A stretch of 64,000 nt of DNA from assembly GCF_002575655.3 (NCBI RefSeq), contig NC_053039.3, positions 47,307,290 through 47,371,289 on the forward strand. The letters are read 5' to 3'. A model generated the notes under the pieces. The model saw only the letters and a program-made list of their open reading frames with translations. It made no database searches and had not been told where the DNA came from. Below, piece after piece: positions 45,164-56,551 of this stretch. The position numbers and the translations under genes were made by a program. The first letter of the stretch is position 1; each line of letters begins with the position of its first letter. Origin of the DNA: Aegilops tauschii subsp. strangulata. Its lineage: Eukaryota; Streptophyta; Magnoliopsida; Poales; Poaceae.

Positions 45164-46634
45164 GGTGCTTCACTCTTAGCTCCATTTTCCCATTGAGGAC
45201 GACCTTAACCTGTGCTTGAGAGATAACTCTCCATACACTGATAAGGGGCGTAAGGATTCTGGAGAAGAGAGGAGCCGTGAACTAGACCGGATCTTTCCTG
45301 AAATATAGCCTAGTATGATGGTGTCACGCGCCAATGTTGATGTTGTCTTCACCATTTGCTTTCGTGGCACCTCTTTCTTCTTCTATCCTCGGGTTTTGTG
45401 CCTCTGCCCTTAGCTAGGGATATCTTGCTTCATTTGACTCATTGACCGGCTAGTTTGTTGGATATTACTCGACTTGCCTTGATTTTGACAATTCGCCATG
45501 TGGATGCCCATAGGATCTTGGGGGACCTCTAGATGGAATAATACCTCCGCCCACCCCCCCCCCCCCCCCCCCCCTCCCCCACCCCAGCAACACTACTTAT
45601 GGTTAAATTACGAATCACTTACCCTAGCATGTATCAAAAGTATTTAAAATGATAAAATCTTTTAGGGCTAGCTCTTTGTTCCGTTTCTTTTTATCTTTAC
45701 CTTCTCATGTAGTTCATCTACATTCTTGGGCAGGGTATATATAGCTGGATACTCTAGTCTTGGAGGATATGGTGTGGGTGTGGCCCCCTCATATTTGGGG
45801 TATGTTGTTCGAGTACTGAGGGTATGCACGAGCACACAAATGGTCCAGGCCAAATGTGGACCTTACTACTACTTCAGGCAGGACAGAGTAATGAAATACG
45901 AGAAGCAAGTTTAGAGAAGGCTAGCTAATCGTGTCACAATGGCGCAAGAAACATGCGAACGGTATACTTGGAACAAAGAGCGTGAGTTGGTGACGATGTT
46001 ACCTAGAAAGCGAGAAGAGTTGCATAGATAGACAATGAGGTGCGAGGAAATCTCTGAAGTTTCGATGTTGTAGTTCCATGTTATATTGGCAGTTGTATTA
46101 GTGATATGGTCTTTGTTAACGAGTGTCAACTGGGTTGTGAATATGACGATGATGTGAATCTTCCGTGTGCAACTGCTTGTACGTATATCGCTCTTTGTGC
46201 ATGGGATGTGGCTACAAATTCAGCATTTGCCATGCCCCCGTCAGAGATGACGCATGGAGTAGTTGTGTTAGGCAACCTAGATCAGCCGAGCCAGGGTTAA
46301 CAGTTCAGCAGCACCATATAGTGCAGCGCTGAGCTTCAGAACTTCAACTCCAGTTTTGCTAGCGCCAGGTCATTTTCTTCCTTAAATTTGGAAGAAAGGG
46401 TCATTTTCTGCCTTAAATTTGGAAGAAAGGCCCATTTTCGCGGTATTGCTGGTGCATTACAGTCCATCCAGTCTGGCTCAATGGTGGCCATGGAAACTTC
46501 TTCCTTGATATTTGTTAGCAACGACTTGACCCATGGCTGTGACCGGTTGTATGGCCATTGAACAGTTGCTTCAGCGATTTCTCCCTCTCCACACAACTGC
46601 AGCTCCAGTGCTAGCAGAAATTATCCTTTGCTAA
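45164..46634. other. Unassigned sequence upstream of the NLR
   Basis: No gene recognised. It holds a 21-base C run (45554-45574), a pair of tandem 31-base repeats (46370-46431) and a short CA microsatellite just before the NLR start. The NLR promoter should lie in its right end. Confidence 0.4.
46370..46431. repeat. Tandem duplication, 2 x 31 bp
   Basis: TCATTTTCTTCCTTAAATTTGG... and TCATTTTCTGCCTTAAATTTGG... differ by two bases. Each unit contains the partly palindromic TTCCTTAAATTTGGAA. Confidence 0.85.
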
Positions 46635-46651
46635 TTGCTGGCCCTCCTCTT

Positions 46652-46667
46652 ACACACACACACACCC
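46652..46667 (+). repeat. CA microsatellite before the NLR start codon
   Basis: About eight CA units ending 10 bases before the ATG at 46677, so within the NLR 5' UTR. Confidence 0.8.
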
Positions 46668-46676
46668 AGAAAGAAC

Positions 46677-49600
46677 ATGTCTGCCTCTGCCGCACTCGTT
46701 TTTGCAGGGAAATCTGTGGCGACTTCGGCCATATCCTTCTTGGTCAACAAGGCTTTCAGCTACATCGATGAGTACTGCAAGTCCGACAACATGGATGAGT
46801 TGAAGAATCGGCTCCTGCGGGCCATGCCACATATCCAGGCGGTGTTCGATGTCGTCAACCCGGAACTTGTCAGGGAGCAGAGCAGCGGCCTCGACGCGTG
46901 GCTCTGGCAGCTCAGGGACGCGGTCGAGGCGGCGGAGGACGCCATCGATGAGCTTGAATACTACGAGCTCGAGGAGAAGGCCAAGGACCAAAAGGTTAGT
47001 GAATGGGGTTCCCCTCTTGGTAAGATGAAGCACAAGTTTGTCAGATCTTTTGGCCCTGCTATCAACAAGACTATCAAGAAAATTAGTCACCGTGACACTC
47101 TGAAGAGGTTGATGAAATCTGTGGATGATTTAGACAAGGCTGCCGTAGGTGTTAGTGATTTCCTCAAGCTCACAGACCATCTCAGTGGAGGTTCTTCTAC
47201 CAGCAGCCAGCAGCTCATGGACAATGATCGCCAGACTAGTTCAACATTAAGTGCAACCAATTTTGTTGGACGAGAAAAGGAGAAAGAACAGATTATTGGA
47301 TGGCTAGCCAACACCTCAGATGAATTGGGTGAAACTATGGTCATAAAGACCAATAGTATTCCAATTATTTCAGTTATTGGTCATGGTGGCATGGGGAAGA
47401 CTGCCTTGGCTCAGAGCATATGTGGGCAAGATGAGGTAGTAAAGCATTTTAAGGTCATCTGGACCACCATATCTACTAGCTTTGATGCGACATCGGTGAC
47501 AAGTAAAATACTCGAAGACGCTACGGGCGTGAAACCGAGCAGCGATCATTTGGAACCACTACAACGGAACCTCAAAGAGAAACTCGCATCCATTAATTTT
47601 TTGTTAGTTCTAGATGACGTTTGGGAAGATAAGAAGAGAGATGAATGGGAGAAGTTATTTGCTCCTCTGAAGGAACTGAACACTACTGGGAGCAAAATTC
47701 TGTTGACAACCCGAATGCAATCTGTAGCAGACATGGCTGCAAAGGTGATGGGAGTCGAAAGGGATAAGTTCTTGACATTACAAGGACTGGAAGATGATAA
47801 AAATCTTGAGCTCTTCGGTCATCATGCCTTTTCCGGTTTGAATCCAAGAGATGATGCATATTTGATGTTAATTGGAGAACAAATTGCAAAGAAACTGAGG
47901 GGATGTCCCCTGGTAACGAAGGTTGTCGCCGAGCATTTGCAAAGCAATATAACACCTGAATACTGGAGGAGATTCTTGCATCAAGGATTGGAACATTTTA
48001 AAGGAACCGAAAAAGATATTATGAAGGTTCTCAGATTGAGCTATTACCACTTACCAACAGAGCTACAGATTTGCTTTCGGTACTGTCGCCTATTTCCGCA
48101 GGACTATATATTTGAAAAGAAAGAGTTGGTGAAAATGTGGATTGGTTCAGGATTGATTGCAAGTGGCATTCAATCTTTGGAGGATACTGCAGAACAATTC
48201 TTGGCTCAGCTAACCTGATGCATGAATTAGCAAGCAATGTGTCCACCGGTGAATGTGCAAGAATAGTTGACCCTGTTCAACTTCAAGATGAGAAGTATAC
48301 AGTCCGACACCTATGCATTGTCAATATTCACAGTTTCTCTGCTGATGAGGTCAAGAAAATCTCCCATTTTAAGAATCTGCGCACTATTATCATTGATTGT
48401 ATGCCGCCACTTGAAAATGATACTCTTTGCGCACTTCAAATGATAGTTGAGACCTCAAAATCACTGCGACTATTCCATGCACAATTATGGAGCGCATCCT
48501 GTTTCGCTGTCAATTTTGGTAACTTAAAACATCTTCGCTATATCTGCGTGAGTTCGATACCACAAGACAAGATATGTGGGGTCGCAAGACTTTATCACTT
48601 GATGGTCCTTCACCATGGTTCTTCTGGGACCAAAATAGATGAAGCAAGATATTTAGGGAACCTTGAAGGTTTGCGGTATGTATCCTATGGTGTGCCTGGA
48701 TTTGGTAATTTCCCCATAAGCAGGCTCACTTCTCTTCAGGAATTACGTAATTACAGGGTAGAAGAAAGAACATGCAACCAAATAAGTGCAATTGGGAGCT
48801 TAAGAGATCTTCGTAGATTGGGTCTGCAGGGTCTTGAGAATGTTAAGAATTGGGAAGAAGCTAAGAATGCCAAGTTGAAGGAAAAACAATATCTCAACTC
48901 ATTATTTATGGAGTGGTCGACACCTGATCAAATCATGACAGATAACTTAGTTCTTGACCACCTTGAGCCACATGTTAATATCAGAGAATTGCAAATTGTG
49001 GGTTATCCAGGTCTCAAAATTCCATCTTGGATCGAGAACTGCTCTGTCAGAAACTTGATATCACTCAAGTTGATAAGCTGCATAAATTGGGACTACATTC
49101 CCTCTCTCGGCCAGTTGGTATTGCTGAAGCTTTTAATGTTGGACAATCTTCCTAAGCTACGGCAGATTGGTCGATCATCTGATATGTCCAAGAGTAGTTC
49201 CATGGAGTTGTTGTTACCTCAAAGCCTTAATACTTTGGAAGTAAGCAAATGCCAGGAACTGAGGGAATTACCACTTCTGCCTCCAAGCCTAATATCGTTG
49301 AAAATACAAGATGTTTGGCTGACCAAGTTTCCTATTATTGGCAAGGTATCGAGTGAGAGCATCGAGTCAAAATCATCTAAGTTGATTGACGTAACGGTCA
49401 CCAGCTGTGCTCATTTAACTTCGTTGGAAGGGAGCCTTTTGGAGCAAAAACTGTACATGGGAACTCTCCGTGTCCTAACAATTGTTGATTGTAAACATCT
49501 GGAGTCCGCATCCATACCATTTGAAGAAATGAAACAACTTAAGGAACTTGCGGTAATGCAATGTCCAAAGTTGAGGACGATGAGAGATGCCAAAGATAAG

Positions 49601-50505
49601 CTTGTGCCATCGTCACTAAGAGAACTAGCTATTGGCGGGTGCGGTGACCTGGAAATTCCACTGCTTGGGTCACTGCAGCTGCTCACCAACTTATCTAGGC
49701 TCGAGCTGCAGAACTGCTCGAGCCTGTTATCTCTCCCGTCCGCAGATGTGTTCAAGAGTCTCAGGTCGCTGCAGAACATATACGTAATGCGATGCGAGAA
49801 TATCTCGTCCCTGGGAGGGCTCGGATCACTGTCATCCCTTCAGCACTTAGCTATCTCCAATTGCAATAAACTCACGGAGGCTGGGTCTTCCTTGCTATCT
49901 GGTTCTGGTGATGCAGAAGAGCATCTGGTGGAGCCCGGCAACTCACTGCGGATAAGTTCTCTTAGCTTTGATCTGCCGTCCTTGCTGCTTCATGAGCCGC
50001 TCAAGAGTCTGTGCCACACTGAATATTTATTCATTAATGGCTGTTCAGAGACGAAGAGCTTACCTGAACGATGGCTGCTACAGAACCGCTCATCCCTCCG
50101 ACACCTGAGTATACTGAAAGCAGAATCCTTGGAATCGCTCCCACCGAGCATGCAAGACCTTTGCTCTCTCAAGTCATTAGACCTTGATGGTGCTCTGCTA
50201 CTCCGATCACTTCCATATCTTCCCTCCTCCTTGAAGAATCTGAGCATTAGGGAATGCCATCCAGACCTGGAGAAGAAGATCACAAAACATGGAAGCCCTG
50301 AATTGAACAAGATTGCCCACATCCCTGATGTGACAATAGGTAACTCCGCCCTTCCACTCTCGTCCTCACTTGCTTAATTTACTGCTTGGACCTCTGTACT
50401 GCTGAAACCTACTGATCCTGATCTGACTGTGAACCGATGACAGGAGGTTGGCATTTCCTTATGGGCAAGAAATTCAGCAGAGAGGCTTACCATAAACTGA
50501 GGTAA
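46677..50505 (+). pseudogene. CC-NB-ARC-LRR disease-resistance-type gene with frameshifting deletion
   Basis: Start chosen at 46677 (MSASAALVFAGKS), the usual beginning of this grass CNL group, rather than the in-frame ATG 14 codons earlier. The coiled-coil domain covers residues 1-150. NB-ARC follows: P-loop GHGGMGKTALAQ (about residue 235), kinase-2 FLLVLDDVWED (about 308), RNBS-B GSKILLTTR, a weak GLPL site (GCPLVTKVVAEH) and CFRYCRLFPQDYIF. At about 48211 the frame breaks: FLAQLT runs into TGA (48216), while the +1 frame continues with LMHELASN. About 30 residues with the first half of the MHD region seem deleted. The LRR region runs to 50339, then a GT-AG intron (50340-50443) and a last exon 50444-50505 ending KKFSREAYHKLR. 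The first part could still make a 513-aa CC-NB protein; the full receptor is broken. Confidence 0.9.
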
Positions 50506-51383
50506 CTAATAATCTTCTGAGAAAGACAATCAATGTTATCCTCTTTTTGCTCTGAGTAAGAGTTGGTGCGCAAAGTGCTATGGCAGACACTCATATATAA
50601 TGGCACAACACCCCCGCATGGCTGCATGCACGAAATATGATCAACGAACTGACCATACAAAACATATCCATATATAACAGCCAACACATAGCAAAACCTG
50701 GTGTCAGCTTTGTAGTTTAGTGGCTCACAGACTCACTAGATAAGACCCCTATCAAAGAATTGAGAGTTATAAAAGGAGAATAAGGTCGTCTCTTTTGCTT
50801 CTCCTTTGAGCAGCATTTTATTACCATGGCAACCGTACTGTTGAAGTGCAACTATGCTTATTCATATCTTAGGATACGTTTCCATTTTAGTATTTGACAC
50901 TCCAAATGCATGCTATCATTTATTTCCCCTTGCCGCAAACAAATATCTTTGTTCTTGAAAACTGAAACTTCTGTTTTTGGTCATCAGTGATAGTGACCGC
51001 AACAGATTTATGTCCGAGTCGTCGTTGCACTAGTGGAAGAAACGGTTCTGACTCAAGAATGCTTCCTATCCTAAGCCTGTTGCTGTTCAACAGAATGCTC
51101 ACAAGAAGCTTCAGCTCCATCTAATAAAAGGTCTTCCAGACTCTTAATTTACTTCAAGTCAACTCCTTGTTCGTCAGATCTTACATATTGTGGTCCTGAC
51201 AAGATGCCATGTTCTGCCGGATCATACTTTCTGAATTCAAGAATCTGAGCGAAAGAAGAATTCATGTTCAGCTTAGTTCAGCTATATATATGTACAAATT
51301 GCAGCCTAGCTACCTTTCAACCCGTGAGTTGATTAGAAGAATCTCCATTTTGTTGTAATTGTGTCGAATATATATGTTTAGGT
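49985..51383 (+). repeat. Tandem duplication of NLR 3' end and flank, copy 1 (first part)
   Basis: The last LRRs, C-terminal exon and 3' flank are similar in order to 56552-58437. Anchors: GAACGATGGCTGCTACAGAAC, the C-terminal exon, AACCATACAAAACATATCCAT, GACTCACTAGATAAG and CACTAGTGGAAGAAACGGTTC. The copy is split at 51383 by the Copia element and continues at 56229-56551. Confidence 0.9.
50506..51383. other. NLR 3' flank; no gene
   Basis: Non-coding sequence that is the 3' flank of the NLR and part of the duplicated unit. Indels against the second copy are frequent, no ORF is shared, and there is no sign of a further gene. Confidence 0.6.
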
Positions 51384-51478
51384 TGTTAGATGTGTATAGT
51401 CTCTCTTGCACTTTACCATACACATGTATATGTACTGGCGCTTGGCCCTCCTGTGAATGTAGTTGCCCATTCCTAACA
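51384..51478 (+). repeat. 5' LTR, 95 bp
   Basis: TGTTAG...CTAACA, with a 6-base inverted end. Only one difference from the 3' copy (TGGCGCTTGG against TGGCCCTTGG). Among the shortest LTRs for an element carrying full gag-pol. Confidence 0.96.
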
Positions 51479-51491
51479 TGGTATCAGATGC
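51479..51491 (+). other. Primer-binding site of the Copia element
   Basis: TGGTATCAGATGC directly follows the LTR without a spacer. It matches the usual initiator-tRNA-Met site TGGTATCAGAGC except near its end. Confidence 0.93.
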
Positions 51492-51900
51492 TTAGGTTCC
51501 TCTCCCGCTCCCGCACGCTCGCAGCTCCGTGCCTCGCTCCCCCATCGCCGGCCTCGCTCCCCCATCGCCGGCCTAGCTCCCCCGTCGCCGGCCTTCCTCT
51601 ACCTCGTCGCCGGCGCCGGCCACCTCCTCCCTCGCCCCCGGCTCTCTCCCTCCCCGCCGCCACGCCGTCTCGCCCCGGCCTGCGCTGCCCCGAGCGCCTC
51701 CCCGCGCCCGGCCGCGACCTCCCCGCGCCCTGCCGCCCCTGGCCGCCTCCTGCTGCAGCCGGTGCTGCCCAGGGCCGGCCCCTCCCACGCTCGCCCTTCC
51801 CCCCGCTTCCTCCATCGGGGCTGGATCGAGCCAGCGCGAGCCCGATCCCGATCTGGATCGGGGTCTCCTGTAGCAGTTGACAAAAAAAGAGCTCCTCATG
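51492..51900 (+). other. Copia 5' leader, GC-rich
   Basis: Strongly C-rich leader with a small tandem repeat CTCCCCCATCGCCGGCC (51536-51590, three copies) before gag. The composition produces long shadow frames on both strands that are not genes. Confidence 0.6.
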
Positions 51901-52860
51901 TCTTCTTCGGGCTATGTCGCCGTTCCTCGGTGCTCGGTGATCTTGGATGGCACCAACTATGCCGAGTTTGCGGGGTTTATGCGTATCCACATGCGCGGTG
52001 TCCTTCTGTGGGGTGTTCTCTCTGGCGAGGTCCCCTGTCCGCCTTGCCCTGTTGCTCCTGTGGCTCCTACCCCGCCAGCACCGCCGGTTCTTGCTGCTGA
52101 TGCTTCTCAGGCTGATCGCGATGCCGCCAAGGCTCTTGATGATACTGCAGTTGATGCCTATGATCAGCAGATGTCAGCCTATTCGGATGCCCTTTCTGCC
52201 TATCGTGATGATCTGTCTGCTTACACTCGGTGGTGCAATGATGATGCTCGTGCTGCTGCTGTTCTTACTGCGAGTGTCCTTCCTCAGTTCGCCTCGGAGT
52301 TCATGGGACTTGGCACAGTTGCAGCGATGTGGTCTTATCTCTGTCAGCGCTATCAGCCCTCTGGTGATGCTCTCTACCTATCTGTGGTGCGTCAGGAGCA
52401 TGCACTCCAGCAAGGTGATTCCTCTGTTGATGAGTTCTATTCACAGTGCTCTGCCATCTGGCGTCAGCTTGACTCTCTTCGGACCGTCATTTGTAGAACT
52501 TGCCGTTGCTGTCAGACTACACGGTCCGATTTGGAGTTTCAGCGGGTTCACGAGTTCTTATCTCGTCTTCGCTCTGAGTTCGAGCCTCGCCGTGCTCACC
52601 TGCTCGCTCGTGGTCGTGTTCCTATCTCGGAGGTACTTGCTGAGCTTCGTGCTGAAGAGACCCGCCTACGCTCTGCTGGGTTACTTGTGGTTCCATCAGT
52701 GTTGGCCGCCCGAGCTCCTATGCCACCTGCTCGCCTCACCGCTCCACCGCTCCTGCCTACTCCTTCAGGGGGGTGGGTCGTCCTTCTTATTCTGAGAGGG
52801 GCCGGTCGCGCCGTGACACCTTCTGTGGCTCAAGCGTCTCTTAGCTTCCTCAGGCTCTTT
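51901..52860 (+). pseudogene. Copia gag, frameshifted before the zinc knuckle
   Basis: The frame starts at 51877; the preferred start is the ATG around 51898-51901 (MSSSGYVAVPRCSVILDGTN). The Ty1 gag-like domain includes MWSYLCQRYQPSGDALYLSVV and SVDEFYSQCSAIWRQLDSL, then FLSRLRSEFEPRRAHLLARG and ISEVLAELRAEETRLRS. Near 52770 the frame shifts (SGGWVVLLILRG is out of frame; the next frame reads [14 protein letters not shown]). The CCHC knuckle expected before protease is not found, so a deletion is likely. Confidence 0.85.
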
Positions 52861-55800
52861 GTCGACCGGTTCCGCTGCTGCTGTGACTGCAGCCACTGCT
52901 CCACCACCGCAGGCATCTACACAGTCAGGTACATCTTCGTGGGTTCTGGATTCTGGAGCCTCTTTTCATATGTCTTCTGATTCTTCCGTGCTGTCTTCTC
53001 TCCGACGTCTTGATTCGCCTGTTAATGTTCTTACCGCTGATGGCACACCTCTTCCTGTTGCTAGCCGTGGTCTTCTTTCCACTCCATCTTTTTCTGTTCC
53101 TAGTGTTTCACATGTTCCTCGCCTCACCATGAATCTTTTTTCCGCTGCCCAACTTACTGATTCTGGTTGTCGTGTCATTCTTGATACCGACTCTTGCTCC
53201 ATTCAGGATCGTCGCACCAAGGCTTTGGTTGGTGCTGGCCCCCGGCGCCGTGAGTCAGAGGGCCTTTGGGAGGTTGACTGTCTTTGTGTTCCTTCCGCTG
53301 CCACCACTTCAGCCAGCTCCCATGCTCTTGTTGCCTCTTCGTCTGCGTCCTTCCAGCAGTGGCATCATCGCCTTGGTCACATATGTGGCTCTCGCTTGTC
53401 TTCTTTAGTTCGTCAGGGCCTCTTAGGGTCTGTATCTGGAGATGTTTCTTTACATTGTAATGGCTGCAAACTTGGCAAACAGACCCAGTTACCTTATCCT
53501 ACCAGTGAGTCGGTATCTCAGCGTCCTTTTGACTTAGTTCATTCTGATGTATGGGGTCCTGCTCCCTTTGATTCGAAAGGTGGTCACCGCTACTATATCT
53601 TGTTTATTGATGATTTCTCTCGCTACACTTGGCTCTACTTTATGAAATATCGTAGCGAGGTTCTCTCTATATACAAACGTTTTGCTGCCATGGTTCACGC
53701 CCAGTTTTCCACGCCCATTCGTACTTTTCGTGCTGACTCCGCTGGTGAGTTTATCTCCCAGCTGTTGCGTGGTTTTCTTGCGGAACAGGGTACTCTTGCC
53801 CAGTTCTCATGTCCTGGTGCACATGCTCAGAATGGCGTTGCCGAACGTAAGCATCGTCACTACTTGAGACGGCTCGTGCTCTGATGATTGCCGCTTCTCT
53901 CCCACCCCATTTTTGGGCTGAGGCTGTTTCTGCATCCACCTATCTAATCAACATACAACCATCGACTGCTCTGCAGGGTGGTATTCCTATGGAGTGTCTC
54001 ACTAGTCGCTCTCCTGACTACTCAGCTCTTCGTATGTTTGGATGTGTGTGCTATGCCATTCTTGCCCCGCGAGAACGCACCAAACTGACTGCTCAGTCGG
54101 TTGAGTGTGTTTTTCTTGGCTACAGTGATGAGCACAAGGGCTATCGCTGCTGGGATCCTGTTGGTCGTCGTTTGCGCATCTCGCGTGATGTGACCTTTGA
54201 CGAGTCTCGCTCTTACTACCCACGTCCTTCTACCTCGAGCTTCTCTGTGGACGATCTTTCTTTTCTTCTTCTCCCTGATACACCCTGCTATGTGCCTCCT
54301 TATGTTTTTCCTCCTTCGCCTGCACCTCTCCTTCCTTCTCCTTCACCACCGACACCATCTTCCCCATCCTCCTCCTCCAACTCTCCATCATCATCTCTAG
54401 TCCGTCGCCCTCTCTCACCATTTCCTCTTCACTATACTCGTCGCCCTCGTTCTGAGGATGTTTCCCCTGATGCGCCTTCCACCTCTGGTGCACCTCCTTT
54501 CACTCCTCCCCCGGTTCATAACCTCCGTGCTCGACCTCGCCCCCCGCCTGATCGCTACTCTCCTGATCGGTACGGTCTCTCTGTTATTACTGAGCCCACT
54601 TCCTATCGGACTGCCATGACTCAGCCTGAATGGCAGCTTGCGATGGCCGAAGAGTTTGCTGCCCTTGAGCGCTCTGGCACATGGGATCAGGTTTCCCTCC
54701 CTTCCGGTGTCCGTCCCATCACCTGCAAGTGGGTCTACAAGATTAAGACTCGCTCTGATGGTTCTCTTGAGCGCTATAAAGCGCGCCTTGTGGCCCGTGG
54801 TTTTCAGCAGGAGCAGGGACGCGATTATGATGAGACATTCGCTCCTGTGGCCCACATGACCACTGTTCGCACTCTTCTTGCTGTTGCTTCTGTTCGTCAT
54901 TGGTCTATCTCTCAACTTGATGTTCAGAACGCTTTTCTTAATGGCGAGTTGCGTGAGGAGGTTTATATGCAGCCACCACCGGGGTACTATGCTCCTGATG
55001 GTTTGGTCTGTCGACTTCGCCGCTCCCTCTATGGTCTTAAACAGGCCCCTCGCGCCTGGTTTGAGCGCTTCGCCTCTGTGGTGACTGCCGCTGGCTTCTT
55101 GTCCAGTGATCATGATCCCGCGTTGTTTGTTCACATGTCTCCTCGTGGTCGGACTCTGCTCCTTCTCTATGTTGATGACATGATCATCACTGGTGACGAC
55201 TCTGACTACATAGCCTTTGTTAAGGCTCGCCTTCGCGACCAGTTCCTCATGACTGATCTTGGTCCACTTCGCTATTTTCTTGGGATTGAGATCTCCTTGA
55301 CCTCTGATGGCTTCTACATCTCCCAAGAAAAATATATTCAGGATCTTCTTGCTCGCGCTGCTCTCGGTGATGAGCGCACAGTTGTGACTCCTATGGAACT
55401 CAACGTTCAGCTTCGTGCTTCTGATGGTGACCCTCTCCCTAACCCCACTCGCTATCGTCACCTTGTTGGCAGTCTTGTCTATCTTGCTGTTACGCGTCCT
55501 GATATCTCCTATCCTGTTCATATCCCGAGTCAGTTCGTTTCAGCCCCCACCTCTGTCCACTATAGTCATCTCCTCCGTGTTCTACGATATCTTCGTGGCA
55601 CGCTCTCTCAGCGCCTTTTCTTTCCCCGCTCCAGCTCTCTTGAGCTCCAGGCCTACTCTGATGCTACCTGGGCTAGTGATCCCTCTGATCGACGCTCGCT
55701 GTCTGCTTATTGTGTCTTTTTTGGTGGCTCTCTTATTGCCTGGAAGACAAAGAAACAGACTGCAGTTTTTCGCTCGAGTACAGAGGCTGAGTTGCGAGCC

Positions 55801-56115
55801 ATGGCTATGCTGACGGCTGAGGTGATCTGGTTACGGTGGTTACTTGAGGACTTTGGTGTGTCTGCTACTACCTCGACTCCCTTATTGTCAGACAGTACTG
55901 GTGCTATCAGTATTGCGCGTGACCCGGTGAAGCATGAGCTCACCAAGCACATCGGTGTGGATGCCCACTTTGTGCGTGCTGCTGTGCAGGATCAGACTCT
56001 CGCTCTTCACTATGTGCCCTCTGAGTTACAGTTGGCGTACTTCTTCACGAAGGCACAGACTCAAGCGCAGTATAGTTTTCTTCTTTCCAAACTCAGTATT
56101 GTTGATCCACCATGA
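52861..56115 (+). pseudogene. Copia pol (protease, integrase, RT, RNase H) with one frameshift
   Basis: Protease: [18 protein letters not shown]-pre-integrase: [17 protein letters not shown] and [16 protein letters not shown], giving the H-H-C-C zinc site. Integrase: [18 protein letters not shown] and [10 protein letters not shown], supplying the D-D-E. At about 53865-53880 the frame slips by one, interrupting the integrase; the second frame (from 53884, MIAASLPPHFWAEAVSAST) then runs intact to 56115. RT: RYKARLVARGFQQEQG, ISQLDVQNAFLNGEL, GLKQAPRAWF, YVDDMIITGDD. RNase H: YSDATWASDPSDRRS and SSTEAELRAMA, ending SKLSIVDPP. One frameshift is the only break in pol. Confidence 0.94.
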
Positions 56116-56128
56116 GTTAGAGGGGGCG
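56116..56128 (+). other. Polypurine tract of the Copia element
   Basis: TTAGAGGGGGCG lies directly before the 3' LTR, the usual place for plus-strand priming. Confidence 0.75.
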
Positions 56129-56223
56129 TGTTAGATGTGTATAGTCTCTCTTGCACTTTACCATACACATGTATATGTACTGGCCCTTGGCCCTCCTGTG
56201 AATGTAGTTGCCCATTCCTAACA
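56129..56223 (+). repeat. 3' LTR, 95 bp
   Basis: Near-identical to 51384-51478, starts TGTTAGATGTG and ends CCTAACA. Confidence 0.96.
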
Positions 56224-56228
56224 CAGGT

Positions 56229-56551
56229 CAGGTTACAAGTTAGGATTTGCAGTTTAATAGGAACAGGGTAGAGTTTGTGCTGAACTCTCGTTGCTTATTT
56301 CTGCAAATGTCTTCAGTTTAGTACGTGAGAGATTGTTGGGGGCATCAACCACCCGAATGAATGATCTCGCGAACACATTTTCCGTCAAGTACGTGCAAAC
56401 TTGCGTGCTGCAACAACTCTTCAAATTAATCTGGGGAGTCGATTGATGGTCAAGTACTATCAGGTAGCCTACTGAGACGGATACACTGTTGGTGGCGTGT
56501 AATCGTTGTACTTGATGCATGGATCTCTGGAGCGCATGCAAATTGGTGATG
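56229..56551 (+). repeat. NLR-flank duplication, copy 1 (second part)
   Basis: Continuation of copy 1 after the Copia insertion. It shares GTGAGAGATTGTTGGGGGCAT, AAGTACGTGCAAACTTGCGT and GGAGCGCATGCAAATTG with 58440-59042. Confidence 0.88.

Larger units (their letters stand above)
51384..56223 (+). mobile_element. Ty1/copia retrotransposon with very short (95-bp) LTRs
   Basis: 4840 bp from TGTTAGATGTGTATAG at 51384 to CATTCCTAACA at 56223. The LTRs differ at one base out of 95. Target duplication TAGGT (51379-51383) and CAGGT (56224-56228), 4 of 5 bases. The duplicated NLR flank at 58425-58440 keeps the empty site (TTCAGGTCAG), which confirms both borders. The order gag-protease-integrase-RT-RNase H is Ty1/copia. 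The one-base LTR difference suggests recent insertion, yet the reading frames are broken. Confidence 0.96.

Noticed and set aside
51484..51990. 168-codon minus-strand frame in the Copia leader
   Set aside because: Gly/Arg-rich reading of a C-rich leader, overlapped by other equally long frames.
54415..55521. 368-codon minus-strand frame
   Set aside because: Antisense to the intact RT and integrase C-terminal coding of the Copia pol; no domain of its own.
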